Assembly (NCBI GenBank): GCA_016280955.1
Contig: JAEEHV010000065.1
Span: 1 to 64,000 of the forward strand
Source: Candidatus Gastranaerophilales bacterium
Lineage (GTDB): Bacteria; Cyanobacteriota; Vampirovibrionia; Gastranaerophilales; Gastranaerophilaceae
Direction of reading: 5' to 3'
Length of the DNA: 64,000 nt
The notes under the pieces are model-generated. The model was not told the DNA's origin. It searched no databases and saw only the letters and a list, made by a program, of their open reading frames with translations. This document shows, piece by piece, positions 62,924 to 64,000 of the stretch. Made by a program: the position numbers and the translations under genes. The stretch's first letter is position 1, and every line of letters begins with the position of its first letter.

Positions 62924-63382
62924 CTATATTATCTTTGCATTTTTCTTTAACAATTCATCGGCATTATTCCTTATATCCTGAGGTAGTTGTGCATCAAGTG
63001 ATATTTTGGATACTACTGCTATTTCATCTTTTGAAAGCTGTCTGGTATTATCTGAAATCCATTTATACCCTTCTATAACTCTCCTGCTTGATTCAATAAA
63101 TCTTTTTATGGCACTATCCGGAGCCGTTTTAGCTTGTCTTACTTCTGCCAGTCTTTTTGTCAATGCTCCTGATATTTTAGGAGTAATATCTATGCTTTTG
63201 CAAAATTTCGTAAACTCTGCCTGCTCTATAAAAACATTTTTTGGTAATGTTTTAATTTTTTCAAGAACTTCCGGTTCTTTAGCAAATGCCTTTGATGTAA
63301 GATACTTCCCTTTAAAAGCAGTCTTTTGTATTACATTATAGTGATTATTATTTATTATATAGTTTTGAACTGACAGATTCAT
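62924..63382 (-). CDS. Hypothetical protein with N-terminal AFKGK motif
   Basis: 152 residues from the ATG giving MNLSVQNYIINNNHYNVIQK; AAGGAAG lies 6 bases before it, so the 15 extra track residues are dropped. KTAFKGKYLTSK near residue 23 carries the short motif shared with other proteins here. The rest is helical and charged (RFIESSRRVIEGYKWISDNT), with no membrane segment. No family recognised. Confidence 0.7.
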   Translation of the reverse strand: MNLSVQNYIINNNHYNVIQKTAFKGKYLTSKAFAKEPEVLEKIKTLPKNVFIEQAEFTKFCKSIDITPKISGALTKRLAEVRQAKTAPDSAIKRFIESSRRVIEGYKWISDNTRQLSKDEIAVVSKISLDAQLPQDIRNNADELLKKNAKII

Positions 63383-63538
63383 ATAACTTCCTTTCTTTTT
63401 GCATCTTATACCTTTATCGCAATACAATAATTTTTACTGTATATATGTTACAATTAGGAAATAATTAAATTTATCCCCCAGTCAGGCAATAGCTGTTTGA
63501 CCTATCGAATTAGATAATCGTATGGAAAGGAGAAGAAA

Positions 63539-64000
63539 ATGGAAAATGATAAAAAAATATCGGTGTATATAGTTGAAGACTACTTACTGACAAGAGTTAC
63601 ATACAAAAAAGCAATGAAAGATTATCCTGAAATAAATATAAAAGGTGACTTTGAAACGGCAGAAGAATGTATTGATGCACTGGAAAAGGAACCGGTTGAT
63701 GTTATACTCATGGATTTAGGATTACCTTATATGACCGGCATAGAAGCAACAAAAATTATTCACAGAAACTATCCTGATGTAAAAATTATTATCCTAACTT
63801 CACACGAAAATGATGATGAAGTATTATCGAGTTTGGCATCAGGAGCCAATGCATACGCATTAAAAGATATTGAAACCAAGAAACTTATTAATTTAATTCA
63901 CACGGTAAATGAAGGTTCTATATGGATAGACCCGAGAATAACCAAAATAGTTCAAAAGACATTTTATAAAGCAGAACCGATTGAAAAAGAAGATTTTAAT
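63539..64000 (+). CDS. Response regulator, receiver domain (3' end outside window)
   Basis: The visible 154 codons hold a CheY-like receiver domain: acidic pair Glu13/Asp14 (VYIVEDYLLT), phosphoacceptor Asp59 (ILMDLGLPYMTG), Thr87/Ser88 (IIILTSHEND) and Lys109 (AYALKDI). The LKDIETKKLINLIHTVNEGSIWIDP tail is typical of NarL/FixJ-type regulators, whose DNA-binding domain would lie past the window. AAAGGAGAA precedes the ATG. Its histidine kinase is not visible. It is divergent from the hypothetical gene. Confidence 0.93.
   Translation, partial: MENDKKISVYIVEDYLLTRVTYKKAMKDYPEINIKGDFETAEECIDALEKEPVDVILMDLGLPYMTGIEATKIIHRNYPDVKIIILTSHENDDEVLSSLASGANAYALKDIETKKLINLIHTVNEGSIWIDPRITKIVQKTFYKAEPIEKEDFN

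Noticed and set aside
63441-63460. HLR1-like site upstream of the response regulator
   Set aside because: Only one octamer (GTTACAAT) is present; the second half-site does not match.

Overview
The window reads as chromosomal DNA of an AT-rich bacterium with an outer membrane. Supporting genes are a TolC-like channel, an AsmA-like protein, a heptosyltransferase-family enzyme, phosphoheptose isomerase and a Wzx/Wzy/Wzz-type glycan locus. My best guess is a host-associated non-photosynthetic cyanobacterial relative (Vampirovibrionia, formerly Melainabacteria, probably Gastranaerophilales). That is inference. It rests on low GC with an outer membrane, many large lineage-type hypothetical proteins, short recurrent N-terminal motifs, and promoter repeats that fit the cyanobacterial HLR1 (RpaB) consensus. 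No 16S rRNA gene is present to confirm it.

Region 1 (1-24 kb) is mostly housekeeping. It has rpsJ-rplC-rplD on the minus strand (rplD cut by the window edge), glyA with a DUF2339 membrane protein, a DegT-type aminotransferase, a TPR-glycosyltransferase, a MarR/EmrA/TolC efflux set with clear operator-like palindromes, a large AsmA-like protein, a heptosyltransferase-like gene, argS, tRNA-Pro(TGG), a lipoprotein and fusA. Two tandem paralogous micro-genes of 42-43 codons ending in WLDDLGW lie between tRNA-Pro and the lipoprotein gene. They are too short for the supplied ORF track.

Region 2 (24-38 kb) is rich in proteins without recognisable families: a 1919-residue mosaic protein with internal repeats, glycine-rich membrane proteins, a protein-kinase-like protein, a helical 603-residue protein and a tandem paralogous pair. 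Ordinary genes (glutaredoxin, a radical SAM protein, maf) are scattered among them. Four proteins in the window share a short motif of the form [STA]-F-x-[GS]-[KQ] near the N-terminus, which may be a localisation tag.

Region 3 (38-62 kb) is a surface-glycan island. It starts beside a minimal tyrosine recombinase with 36-bp imperfect direct repeats. It contains an epimerase, an acetyltransferase and an RgpF-like gene whose 3' end runs into an integrase remnant beside tRNA-Lys(CTT), then a stretch of decayed genes, gmhA, and a long minus-strand operon. That operon encodes Wzz, several glycosyltransferases, an initiating sugar-phosphate transferase, a CDP-polyol phosphotransferase with an IspD/TarI-like cytidylyltransferase, a Wzy-like polymerase, a pyruvyl transferase with a ferredoxin partner, acyltransferases and a Wzx flippase. 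An rfbA pseudogene lies upstream of wzz. Together they point to a lipid-linked, chain-length-regulated polysaccharide with pyruvyl, acyl and polyol-phosphate decorations, and to repeated gene gain and loss.

Region 4 (62.9-64 kb) returns to ordinary sequence, with a hypothetical protein carrying the F-x-G-K motif and the start of a response regulator.

The observations I rate most worth following are the WLDDLGW micro-genes, the four HLR1-like promoter repeats, the shared N-terminal motif, the kinase-like protein, and a recurrent intergenic GGGGTAAWT motif.
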